Shown: piece after piece, positions 35,165-43,491 of the stretch
How positions within the stretch are numbered: the stretch's first letter is position 1
How the letters are laid out: each line of letters opens with the position of its first letter
DNA from: Flavobacterium sp. A45
GTDB taxonomy: Bacteria; Bacteroidota; Bacteroidia; Flavobacteriales; Flavobacteriaceae
Reading direction: 5' to 3'
NCBI RefSeq assembly: GCF_002001005.1
Contig: NZ_MUNX01000050.1
Span: 1-48,449 of the forward strand
DNA length: 48,449 bases
The notes under the pieces: model-generated
Seen by the model: the letters and a program-made list of their open reading frames with translations, nothing else
What the model was told of the DNA's origin: nothing
Databases searched by the model: none
Position numbers and translations under genes: made by a program

Positions 35165-35224
35165 AAATATTCATTCGGTTAATCGATTAAACAAATAAAC
35201 GAAGTAAACTAAACAAAATAAGCT

Positions 35225-36178
35225 ATGAACTATACTTCTATCAAAGAAATAGACTCGCTCAAAAAATGGGTAAAAGAAGCCTTAAAAATCAAAAAAAATC
35301 CGCTTAAAAACAAGAAACTAGGAAAAAACAAAACCTTAGTAATGTTGTTTTTCAACTCTAGCTTAAGAACACGTTTAAGTACTCAAAAAGCAGCTATAAA
35401 TTTAGGAATGAATGTTATGGTAATGAACTTCGGAAGCGAAGGCTGGACGCTTGAATATGAAGACGGAACTATCATGAACCAAGGCGCTTCGGAACACATT
35501 AAAGAAGCGGCCGAGGTAGTTTCTCAATATGCCGATATTATTGCAATCAGAGCTTTTGCAGGTTTAGTTGACAAAGAAAAAGACAATGCCGAAACGGTAA
35601 TGAATGGTTTCTTGAAATATGCCACTGTGCCTATCCTAAATATGGAAAGTGCCACAGGACACCCACTACAATCCCTTGCTGATGCTATCACAATGGAAGA
35701 AAACAAAACCAAACACAGACCAAAAGTGGTTCTGTCATGGGCACCACACCCAAGAGCATTACCGCAGGCTGTACCCAATTCATTTGTAGAAATGATGCAA
35801 TTGCAAACCGAAATGGATTTTGTCATTACACACCCAGAAGGCTACGAACTCAATCCGGAAATTACGAAAGATTCAAAAATAGAGTATGATCAAGACAAAG
35901 CTTTTGAAAATGCCGATTTTATCTATGCCAAAAACTGGAGCAACTATAAAGAATACGGAAAAATCACTAATTCTGACCCAAATTGGACAATTACAGCCGA
36001 CAAAATGAAACTGACCAACAATGCTAAATTTATGCATTGCTTGCCAGTAAGACGTAACGTAATTGTGACTGATGAAGTAATCGACAGCGAAAATTCGATT
36101 GTAATACAACAAGCCAATAACAGAACCTATTCAGCTCAATTGGTTTTGCAAAAAATATTAAAAAAAGTAGCTAAGTAG
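35225..36178 (+). CDS. argF': N-acylornithine (succinylornithine) carbamoyltransferase
   Basis: A 317-residue transcarbamylase. The carbamoyl-phosphate motif FFNSSLRTRLSTQ (42-54), ATGHPLQSLADAITMEE, WAPHPRALPQAVPNSF and MHCLPVRRNVIVTDE match the N-succinyl/N-acetylornithine carbamoyltransferase group and not plain ornithine carbamoyltransferase. Trp74 aligns with Trp75 of the Bacteroides fragilis enzyme. At the position of its specificity residue Pro90 this protein has Ser89 (in NQGASEHIKE). It acts on N-acylornithine, giving N-acylcitrulline. Substrate, acetyl or succinyl, remains open. Confidence 0.92.
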   Translation: MNYTSIKEIDSLKKWVKEALKIKKNPLKNKKLGKNKTLVMLFFNSSLRTRLSTQKAAINLGMNVMVMNFGSEGWTLEYEDGTIMNQGASEHIKEAAEVVSQYADIIAIRAFAGLVDKEKDNAETVMNGFLKYATVPILNMESATGHPLQSLADAITMEENKTKHRPKVVLSWAPHPRALPQAVPNSFVEMMQLQTEMDFVITHPEGYELNPEITKDSKIEYDQDKAFENADFIYAKNWSNYKEYGKITNSDPNWTITADKMKLTNNAKFMHCLPVRRNVIVTDEVIDSENSIVIQQANNRTYSAQLVLQKILKKVAK

Positions 36179-36260
36179 CTAAGATTCTGAGTTACTAAGA
36201 CACACAAACTTAAAAACTCAGAAACTTAGAATCTTAGCATCTCAGAAACTTTAAACAAAA

Positions 36261-37037
36261 ATGACTAAATTATCTATCATAAAAATTGGTGGCAACATCA
36301 TCGACAATCCAACGGAATTAAAACAGTTCCTGACTGATTTTTCTAAAATTGAAGGATATAAAGTACTCGTTCACGGTGGCGGAAAATCGGCAACCAAAAT
36401 GGCACAAAGTATCGGATTGGTTCCTCAAATGATTGACGGACGCCGTATTACCGATGGGCCGATGCTGGATGTGGTAGTGATGATTTATGCCGGTGAAATC
36501 AATAAAAATGTAGTTGCTCAATTGCAAGCTAACAATACTAATGCAGTAGGATTTTCGGGTGCAGACGGAAATTTGATTCTGTCAACAAAACGAAATCACC
36601 CAACAATTGATTATGGTTTTGTGGGCGATGTACAAAAAGTGAATACCCCTTTATTGGAAACATTGCTAAAAAGCGGGATAACACCTGTATTTTGTGCCAT
36701 CACACACGATGGACAAGGACAATTATTGAATACCAATGCCGATACGATTGCCAGCGAATTGGCCATTGCATTATCTGAAGTGTTTGAAGTTACTTTGACC
36801 TATTGCTTCGAAAAACCGGGTGTTTTGTATGATGCTGAGGATGACAGTTCAGTAATCGAACAAATCAACCACGAATTATACACCAAATTAAAAGCCGAAA
36901 AAGCGATACATTCCGGGATGATTCCTAAATTAGACAATTGTTTCAACAGCTTGTCCAAAGGCGTTCAGAAAATAAAAATTGGACATCACAGAATGCTGCA
37001 AAATACTGGAGTAGTTCATACGAGCATTGAATTATAA
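36261..37037 (+). CDS. argB: N-acylglutamate kinase
   Basis: A 258-residue amino acid kinase that phosphorylates N-acylglutamate in the second step of the pathway. Motifs: IIKIGGNIID, VHGGGKSATKMAQSIG, NTNADTIASELAIAL and HSGMIPKLDNCFNSL. The 82-bp gap before it is a patchwork of words like CTCAGAAACTTAGAATCTTAG. Confidence 0.95.
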   Translation: MTKLSIIKIGGNIIDNPTELKQFLTDFSKIEGYKVLVHGGGKSATKMAQSIGLVPQMIDGRRITDGPMLDVVVMIYAGEINKNVVAQLQANNTNAVGFSGADGNLILSTKRNHPTIDYGFVGDVQKVNTPLLETLLKSGITPVFCAITHDGQGQLLNTNADTIASELAIALSEVFEVTLTYCFEKPGVLYDAEDDSSVIEQINHELYTKLKAEKAIHSGMIPKLDNCFNSLSKGVQKIKIGHHRMLQNTGVVHTSIEL

Positions 37038-37130
37038 AACACAAATTACACGAATTTTCACGAATTTAAAAGTAAAATAAAAAACTTGCGTCTTTCTACC
37101 TTTACGGTAAAAGACCTTTCCAGTAAAAAA

Positions 37131-38201
37131 ATGAAAGACATAGAAACCCTAACACAAGAAGCCATTGCTTTATTAAAATCGCTGATTGAAACTCCTTCCT
37201 TTTCGAGTGAAGAAGAACAAACTGCGATTTTAATCGAGAATTGGTTTACACAAAATAGCATTCCATTCGAACGGGAAAACAATAACATTTGGGCTTTCAA
37301 TCAACATTTTGACAAATCCAAACCTACGCTTTTACTCAATTCACACCACGATACGGTGAGACCAAACCAAGGTTATACTAATGATCCGTTTGAAGCCATC
37401 GAAAAAGACGGCAAATTATACGGATTGGGCAGTAATGATGCAGGAGGCTGTTTGGTTTCCCTCATGGCGACTTTTGTTTATTTTTATGCCAAAGAAAACC
37501 TTTCCCATAATATTGTAATCGTAGCATCTGCCGAAGAAGAAAGCAGTGGCAAAAAAGGACTGAACAGCGTTTTAAAACATTTGCCGGAATTGGAATGCGC
37601 TATCGTTGGCGAACCTACATTAATGCAATTGGCCGTGGCCGAAAAAGGCTTATTAGTGCTCGATGTTGTTGTAAAAGGTACAGCAAGCCACGCAGCTCAC
37701 AATAACCCTGACAATCCTATTTACAATGCAATGCCAGTTATCCAATGGTTCAACAGTTATCAATTCGAGAAAGTATCGGAAGTTTTAGGGCCAGTAAAAA
37801 TGACTGTAACCCAAATCAATGCCGGAAAACAACACAACGTAGTTCCCGCCGAATGCCATTTGGTCGTGGATATTCGAGTGAATGATTGTTACAACAATAC
37901 CGAGATATTAGAAACCGTAAGAGCAAATGTAAAAGCCGAAGTTACGCCTCGCTCGATGCACTTGAACGCTTCGTCCATACCTATTTCACACGGATTGGTA
38001 CAGGCTGGAATCGCATTAGGAAGAACCACCTACGGCTCGCCTACCCTCTCGGATCAGTCAGTTTTATATTGTAAATCATTAAAATTAGGGCCAGGAGAAA
38101 GCTTGCGGTCGCACTCGGCAGACGAATTTATATTTGTAAACGAAATTGAAGAAGGAATCCAATTGTATATCAAAATACTAGGAGACTTCTTGAAGAACTA
38201 A
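37131..38201 (+). CDS. argE: N-acylornithine/N-acylcitrulline deacylase (M20 family)
   Basis: A 356-residue metallopeptidase-fold deacylase. Metal ligands: His73 or His72 with Asp74 (SHHDTVRP), Asp103 (GLGSNDAGG), and the acid pair Glu135-Glu136 (SAEEESS). In this pathway it removes the acyl group from N-acylcitrulline, releasing citrulline for ArgG. ATG 37131 is preferred over TTG 37086, which lacks a ribosome-binding site and adds a non-conserved part. A repeat element separates it from argH. Confidence 0.88.
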   Translation: MKDIETLTQEAIALLKSLIETPSFSSEEEQTAILIENWFTQNSIPFERENNNIWAFNQHFDKSKPTLLLNSHHDTVRPNQGYTNDPFEAIEKDGKLYGLGSNDAGGCLVSLMATFVYFYAKENLSHNIVIVASAEEESSGKKGLNSVLKHLPELECAIVGEPTLMQLAVAEKGLLVLDVVVKGTASHAAHNNPDNPIYNAMPVIQWFNSYQFEKVSEVLGPVKMTVTQINAGKQHNVVPAECHLVVDIRVNDCYNNTEILETVRANVKAEVTPRSMHLNASSIPISHGLVQAGIALGRTTYGSPTLSDQSVLYCKSLKLGPGESLRSHSADEFIFVNEIEEGIQLYIKILGDFLKN

Positions 38202-38335
38202 AATAATTTTTAGGAGCTAATCCCGCTATCCGCTACAAACGAAGTTCACTGAACTCCGATTAAAATAAAAGCATAGTGAAGTAATCTTGTGTGCCGAACC
38301 CAGGCCCACAAGGATTTCCGCTACTATCGGGGCTA
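38202..38335. repeat. Flavobacterial intergenic repeat, copy 1
   Basis: Starts TTTTTAGGAGC, contains CCCGCTATCCGC and a hairpin with arms CTTGTG and CACAAG around 38285-38315, and ends GGATTTCCGCTACTATCGGG then GCTAA. The same frame of words (AGGAGC, CCGCTGTCCGC, AAAGGAT, ATCGGGGCTA) recurs at 46190-46305. I recall this pattern from other flavobacteria. It interrupts the operon between argE and argH. Confidence 0.7.
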
Positions 38336-38393
38336 AAAAACAAATAACAACAAAAGTTTAGATCTAACAATCGAAACATCTAAAAATCCAATT

Positions 38394-39674
38394 ATGAAAC
38401 TTTGGGAAAAAGGAATACCAACAGATAAACAAATCGAACATTTTACAGTAGGAAACGATAGAGAACTCGACTTGGTTTTAGCCAAATACGATGCCTTAGG
38501 TTCAATTGCCCACGCCAAAATGTTGGGACAAATCGGACTGTTAACTAATGATGAAACCGAATCATTGGTTGTGGCCTTGAACGAAATCATAAAAGACATT
38601 GCAAACGGGAATTTCGAAATCGAAGACAGCTTTGAAGACGTACATTCCAAAATCGAATATCTACTGACGGTAAAACTTGGTGATGCCGGAAAAAAAATCC
38701 ACACCGCACGTTCCCGTAACGATCAGGTTTTGGTTGATGTGAATTTATACCTGAAGGATGTAGTCAAAGAATTGAAAGAGCAGGTAAAAACGCTTTTCGA
38801 TTTAATGATGGAATCGGCAGAGAAACATCAAAATGTATTGTTACCGGGCTATACACACTTGCAAATTGCGATGCCTTCCTCTTTCGGGATGTGGTTTTCC
38901 GCCTATGCTGAAACTTTGATTGACGATATCACAATGCTTAATGCCGCTTTAAAAATAGTTGATCAAAATCCATTAGGCTCAGCTGCAGGTTACGGAAGCT
39001 CCTTCCCTATCAACAGAACTTTTACTACCAAAGAATTAGGTTTTGAAACGTTGAAATACAATTCGGTTGCGGCACAAATGAGCCGTGGAAAATCGGAAAA
39101 AACAGTTGCTTTTGCAATGAGTAGTGTAGCTGCAACATTAGCAAAATTCTCAATGGATGTTTGTTTGTATATGAGTCAAAATTTTGATTTCATTGGTTTA
39201 CCGTCGCATCTTACTACTGGTTCTAGCATTATGCCACACAAGAAAAACCCTGATGTTTTTGAACTGATTCGTGGCAAATGCAACAAGATTCAAGCCTTGC
39301 CATACGAAATCACTTTAATCACCAATAATCTTCCTAGTGGTTACCACAGGGATTTTCAATTATTGAAAGAAGGATTGTTTCCTGCGATTCAAAACCTGAA
39401 AGCGTGTTTGGATATTGCCATTTTCTCTATCAAAGACATCACGGTAAAAGACAATATTCTTAATGACCCAAAATACAATTACCTGTTTACGGTTGATACT
39501 TTAAACGAAATGGTAGTTGCAGGAATGCCGTTTAGGGATGCCTACAAAGCAGTTGCTGAGCAATTGGAAAACGGAACCTACCAATCTCCAAAAGAAACCA
39601 AACACACACACGAAGGAAGCATCAATAACCTATGTTTGGAGGAAATAAAAGAGAAAATGAAGAGTACTTATTAA
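38394..39674 (+). CDS. argH: Argininosuccinate lyase
   Basis: A 426-residue enzyme of the fumarase/aspartase superfamily that splits argininosuccinate to arginine and fumarate. The signature GSSIMPHKKNPD is at about 276-287; TARSRNDQV and GYTHLQIAMPSSFG are also present. It is the last gene of the operon. A terminator follows 24 bp after its stop. The repeat before it (38202-38335) could alter its level relative to the upstream genes. Confidence 0.96.
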   Translation: MKLWEKGIPTDKQIEHFTVGNDRELDLVLAKYDALGSIAHAKMLGQIGLLTNDETESLVVALNEIIKDIANGNFEIEDSFEDVHSKIEYLLTVKLGDAGKKIHTARSRNDQVLVDVNLYLKDVVKELKEQVKTLFDLMMESAEKHQNVLLPGYTHLQIAMPSSFGMWFSAYAETLIDDITMLNAALKIVDQNPLGSAAGYGSSFPINRTFTTKELGFETLKYNSVAAQMSRGKSEKTVAFAMSSVAATLAKFSMDVCLYMSQNFDFIGLPSHLTTGSSIMPHKKNPDVFELIRGKCNKIQALPYEITLITNNLPSGYHRDFQLLKEGLFPAIQNLKACLDIAIFSIKDITVKDNILNDPKYNYLFTVDTLNEMVVAGMPFRDAYKAVAEQLENGTYQSPKETKHTHEGSINNLCLEEIKEKMKSTY

Positions 39675-39697
39675 TTCAAAAACTGATTAAACAAAAG

Positions 39698-39727
39698 AAT
39701 CCATAATCACTTATGGATTTTTTTTGT
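39698..39727 (+). terminator. Terminator of the arginine operon
   Basis: The arms AATCCATAA (39698-39706) and TTATGGATT (39711-39719) are fully complementary with a 4-nt loop, then a T-run. It lies just after argH and marks the end of the ten-gene unit. Confidence 0.85.
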
Positions 39728-39838
39728 AACCAATTCTCCCTTAAATCATTAATAAAAAATCAATATTATTTAACACATAAAAATAGTATGCATGCATAAT
39801 ATTTTATATTTTCACAAAGAATTTATAAAACTAACCCA

Positions 39839-40414
39839 ATGAAATTAACCTACAAAATTGCCTTATTCGTATTTATCAGCTCAATTCTTTTTAACAGTTG
39901 TTCAAGTGATGATTCAGAGAAAACTGATTCAGCTGCGGATACTTCTACTTTAAAAACTTTTACCGATGTTACTTTTTCTTTAGACCAATCCGAAGGATAT
40001 GATGCCGGATTATACTTCTCAACCGAATTGGGAAAATCATTTAAAACAAGTAAGATTGATGCCGCAACATTACCAAAAATTGATATCGCTTTTTATAGTT
40101 CAAGTTATACATTAAACTATTTTATGAGCCCAAATAATTCAGATTACGGAATAAAAAATGCACCGCTAACATTATTTATCAACGCTCAAAAAGACATTTT
40201 GACCATTGAACAATTCAAAAAGATAGTAAAAAGTTCTGATTTTTATGCTATCAAAATAGACACAGACGATGATGATTCTTTCCCCGATGATAAAACCCCA
40301 AATGTAGTATTATTCAAAAATGCGGCTGGTAAAAAAGGTGCGATTTATATTAAATCCGTTCACAGAGTCGGTTATGATCCAAGAATTGTAGTGGATATCA
40401 AAATCCAGAAATAA
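39839..40414 (+). CDS. Predicted lipoprotein, unknown
   Basis: A 191-residue protein with lipoprotein signal and Cys21 (FNSCSSDDSE). The acidic residues at +3/+4 after Cys fit the flavobacterial export signal for surface lipoproteins. The mature part is strand-rich (VTFSLDQSEGYDAGLYFS, YSSSYTLNYFMS, IKIDTDDDDSFPDD, AIYIKSVHRVGYDPRIVVDI). No family is recognised. It is a single-gene unit with its own terminator. Confidence 0.65.
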   Translation: MKLTYKIALFVFISSILFNSCSSDDSEKTDSAADTSTLKTFTDVTFSLDQSEGYDAGLYFSTELGKSFKTSKIDAATLPKIDIAFYSSSYTLNYFMSPNNSDYGIKNAPLTLFINAQKDILTIEQFKKIVKSSDFYAIKIDTDDDDSFPDDKTPNVVLFKNAAGKKGAIYIKSVHRVGYDPRIVVDIKIQK

Positions 40415-40436
40415 AATATTGCTTACTAATTTCAAT

Positions 40437-40476
40437 AAAAAGTCGATTTTTCAATTTAGAGAAATCGGCTTTTTTG
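40437..40476 (+). terminator. Terminator after the lipoprotein gene
   Basis: AAAAAGTCGATTT (40437-40449) pairs with AAATCGGCTTTTT (40462-40474), with one G-U pair, followed by more T. Confidence 0.75.
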
Positions 40477-40583
40477 TACTTCTTTAGTTTCCTCCAGCCA
40501 AAACTTGAAGTAATTCACAATCCATTCCCCTACAATTAGTACTAAAAATTGTATATATTTGATGAATATCATAATTGTATACT

Positions 40584-41582
40584 ATGGCGAATTTAGAAGA
40601 ACAAGCAACACAAAAGCTTTTTGACAAAAATCACATTACAGAAGAACAATTCGAATCTATTCAAGCGTATCGTAGCTTGAATATATTTTCGATTCATAAC
40701 GAATTGAAATTCTTATTATATCTTTCAATGCTGATGTTTACTTCTGGCATTGGAATTCTGATTTACCAAAACATAGACACTATAGGTCATACTGCAATTC
40801 TTGGTCTGTTGCTTTTGGTGACCGTGACCTGCTTCTATTTTTGCTTTAAAAACCATCCCGGTTTCAAAAAAGATGAAGCCCCATTCCCCAATCCGCTTTA
40901 TGATTATTTGGTCCTGACGGCTGTTATATTGAGCTGTACGTTTGTGGGCTATTTGCAATTTCAATACCAAACTTTTGGAACCCATTACGGATTGGCTACA
41001 TTAATTCCGACAGTCATCAGCCTATTTTGTGCCTATTATTTTGACAACAAAAGTGTCCTATCCATCGGAATAACAGGAATGGCGGCTTATTTAGGACTTT
41101 CTGTAGATCCCAAACATGTTTTTGAAAACGAAATGATTGACAATACCTATTTGAGTTATATTGGTTTGGCTTTTGGATTAACCTTATTACTTTGGGTTTT
41201 GTATGCAACCAAAATCAATTTGAAAAAACACTTTAATTTGGTCTATCTCACTTTTTCGTTGCACTTAATTGGCATTTCCTGCATAGTTAATTTATGTAAT
41301 GATTACTGGCCACCATTTGGGTTAATATTAGGAATTGCTGCCTATTATTTTTATAATTTAAGTTTCCAGATAAAATCCATTTCCCTGTTTATTTTTACCG
41401 TTTTATATGGTTTTATTGGAATGAATATCTTTTTTGCAAGGGTCATCGATTTTATTAATTTCAATGATATTTTCGAGGTATTAATTTTTACAACACCGTT
41501 TTATTTCATTGGCACCATCATTGGATTTATAAAACTGATTAAACATTTTAACAAAAACACATCTGATGATAGCATACGATAA
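40584..41582 (+). CDS. DUF2157-like multi-pass membrane protein
   Basis: A 332-residue inner-membrane protein with about eight to ten hydrophobic segments after a soluble start. The opening FDKNHITEEQFESIQAYRSL and the following first segment (LKFLLYLSMLMFTSGIGILI) are typical of DUF2157. Function unknown. ATG 40584 is preferred over TTG 40575. The gene overlaps the next one by 17 bp, and both proteins share the same plan, so they are probably made together and may interact. A TAnnTTTG box lies at 40554-40561. Confidence 0.7.
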   Translation: MANLEEQATQKLFDKNHITEEQFESIQAYRSLNIFSIHNELKFLLYLSMLMFTSGIGILIYQNIDTIGHTAILGLLLLVTVTCFYFCFKNHPGFKKDEAPFPNPLYDYLVLTAVILSCTFVGYLQFQYQTFGTHYGLATLIPTVISLFCAYYFDNKSVLSIGITGMAAYLGLSVDPKHVFENEMIDNTYLSYIGLAFGLTLLLWVLYATKINLKKHFNLVYLTFSLHLIGISCIVNLCNDYWPPFGLILGIAAYYFYNLSFQIKSISLFIFTVLYGFIGMNIFFARVIDFINFNDIFEVLIFTTPFYFIGTIIGFIKLIKHFNKNTSDDSIR

Positions 41583-42753
41583 AACACTTTTAGACAACGT
41601 TTATATAGACCAAGAAGCGTATCGATTGAAAGAGTCGGGTTTCATCAGCATGGAACAGTATCAATCGCTTAATCATCAGTTGCCGAGGCTTAAAACTCAA
41701 AATAATCTCTTTATTAGAATTGGCTTCTTTATTTTGGGTTGTTTGTTATTTTCCTCTATTTGCGGATTTATATCACTAATGATGCTTGCCACTAGAGATA
41801 ATCAATATATCTATTTTATCTATTTCTTTTCTATGATTGGTTTTGGAACCAAAGAATTCATGTCGAGAGAAATGAAGTATTTTGGTTTTGGCTTGGACGA
41901 TGCGTTTATTTTGGGAGCTATTGCAACACTATTGACAGCAGTTGGGCTCAGCTTTGAAGAAAATTACGATACGAACTATTTGGCCGTTATTATCGTAATG
42001 GCAATCGTTTCCTGCATTGCTTATTTACGATATCTCAATCTTTCGTTGGCATTGCTAGCCTGTTTTGGGATTACGGCTAGTCTGGCGTATACAACATTCG
42101 AATATTTAACAATCGGAAAATCCATATTGCCTTTTGTAATGTTGCTGTTTTCAGGTATTGGTTATTTTATTTCTAAAAATAAGCTACAAAATCTAACTAT
42201 TCCTTATTATTATAACGGACTGAAACTAGCCAAAGCCTTCTGCTTAATTCTATTCTATCTCGCAGGGAATTATTATGTAGTAAGGGAATTAAATTTCAGC
42301 CTATCAGGAGGGTATTATTATGGTGGTGTAAGTCCAGAAATCCCTTTCGCGCTGTTCTTTTGGGTATTTACGTTTTCAATTCCTGTGGTTTACCTTGTTT
42401 TCTCTTTGAAAAATAAAGACCGAATAATGCTGTGGATTGGCTTTCTGGCGCTTTGCTTCAGTTTTTTTACTTTCAGAATGTATCATCACGTTTTACCACC
42501 GGAAGTTGCCTTAACCATTGGTGGATTGGTACTGTTTGCCTTTACTTATTTTTCGATAAAAAAAACAAAACATAACGAAACAGGAATCACGTTCAAAGAA
42601 GACCGATTTGCCAATCCACATGCTTTCGAAAATCTTCAGGTTCTTGTGGCTACTTCACAATTTGGGCTTAAACCCGAGGTAAAAGTCGAAGAATCACCAA
42701 TGAAGTTTGGTGGCGGCGGATTTAGTGGTGGTGGATCAAACGGGGAATTTTAG
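41566..42753 (+). CDS. Multi-pass membrane protein, DUF2157/DUF4401-like
   Basis: A 395-residue inner-membrane protein with about ten hydrophobic segments. Its start EAYRLKESGFISMEQYQSLN resembles the start of the preceding protein, suggesting a diverged pair. After the last segment a soluble tail ends in a glycine-rich motif KFGGGGFSGGGSNGEF, like those at the ends of TPM/YgcG-type membrane proteins. Function unknown. The 17-bp overlap with the upstream gene points to coupled translation. Confidence 0.65.
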   Translation: MIAYDKTLLDNVYIDQEAYRLKESGFISMEQYQSLNHQLPRLKTQNNLFIRIGFFILGCLLFSSICGFISLMMLATRDNQYIYFIYFFSMIGFGTKEFMSREMKYFGFGLDDAFILGAIATLLTAVGLSFEENYDTNYLAVIIVMAIVSCIAYLRYLNLSLALLACFGITASLAYTTFEYLTIGKSILPFVMLLFSGIGYFISKNKLQNLTIPYYYNGLKLAKAFCLILFYLAGNYYVVRELNFSLSGGYYYGGVSPEIPFALFFWVFTFSIPVVYLVFSLKNKDRIMLWIGFLALCFSFFTFRMYHHVLPPEVALTIGGLVLFAFTYFSIKKTKHNETGITFKEDRFANPHAFENLQVLVATSQFGLKPEVKVEESPMKFGGGGFSGGGSNGEF

Positions 42754-42771
42754 ATTCTTATCAATCAGTCT

Positions 42772-42837
42772 CTCGCAAAGTCGCGAAGACGCAAAGTTTA
42801 AAAACATTTTCTCTTTGCGTCTTCGCGGCTTTGCGAG
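42772..42837. repeat. Long hairpin after the DUF2157 pair
   Basis: 42772-42796 (CTCGCAAAG, t, CGCGAAGACGCAAAG) pairs with 42813-42837, 24 of 25 positions, with a 16-nt loop. It lies between the convergent DUF2157-like and ytxJ genes and could act as terminator for both. The words GCAAAG/CTTTGC recur in other gaps of this window (34310-34340), so it may also be a dispersed repeat. Confidence 0.7.
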
Positions 42838-42871
42838 CTAAAAAAAGCTTAATCTTAGTAAAATATTATAC

Positions 42872-43261
42872 CTACAATCTCTCCACCAAATCTCCCGCAT
42901 CAATAGCATCATGCGAAGCATCATAAACCGATTGACCATTTTTGATCAGCAATAATTGTGGCGATTGATGCACTACCTGAAAACGATTAGCTATTTCATT
43001 GGAAACGTCACGGTATTCAATTAAATCCAAAAAGTAAGCATCTACCTTATCTTCCAAAGCATATTCATTTTCAAATTGTTTAAGGGCAAATCTGCTTATG
43101 CTGCAACGTGTACTGTGTTTAAAAATCGCTATTGGTTTTTCATTCGATAAAGCTACAATCTCATTCAGTTGGTCTAAGTTGGTTAGCGGAATCCAATTAA
43201 TTTTACTTGTTGTTACTTTCTTTTCTTCTGAATTACCGAATAGGGAATTGAATAGGCTCAT
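42872..43261 (-). CDS. ytxJ: YtxJ-like bacillithiol-system protein
   Basis: A 129-residue thioredoxin-like protein. Cys53 in KHSTRCSISRFAL is the conserved single cysteine; the second cysteine of a normal CxxC is replaced (CSIS). This is the mark of the monothiol bacilliredoxin-like YtxJ family, thought to reduce mixed bacillithiol disulfides. It has DAYFLDLIEYRDVSNEIA and SPQLLLIKNG, as in thioredoxin folds. A TAnnTTTG -7 box lies on the minus strand at 43369-43376. Confidence 0.85.
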   Translation of the reverse strand: MSLFNSLFGNSEEKKVTTSKINWIPLTNLDQLNEIVALSNEKPIAIFKHSTRCSISRFALKQFENEYALEDKVDAYFLDLIEYRDVSNEIANRFQVVHQSPQLLLIKNGQSVYDASHDAIDAGDLVERL

Positions 43262-43491
43262 TTTGTCTTATTTTATGTCTTTTTGTCTTTTTAATATGAT
43301 AAAAATCATCACGGAAACGTCAAATTGTCCGTAAATTTATAGTGGAATACCATTTGATGATTATTTTGCAAAGTTAGCTATTAAATAGTGAAATTCAGTA
43401 ATCAGCAATTGGTTATAACTCATTAGCTATAATTAAAACCTATAGCTAATCATAAGTAAAACAAAAACATAAAAACATAAAACCTTTAATC

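Noticed and set aside
42772..42837. CRISPR-like or inverted mobile element after the DUF2157 pair
   Set aside because: It is a single hairpin with one repeat pair and no spacers; the common GCAAAG words suggest a terminator or dispersed repeat.
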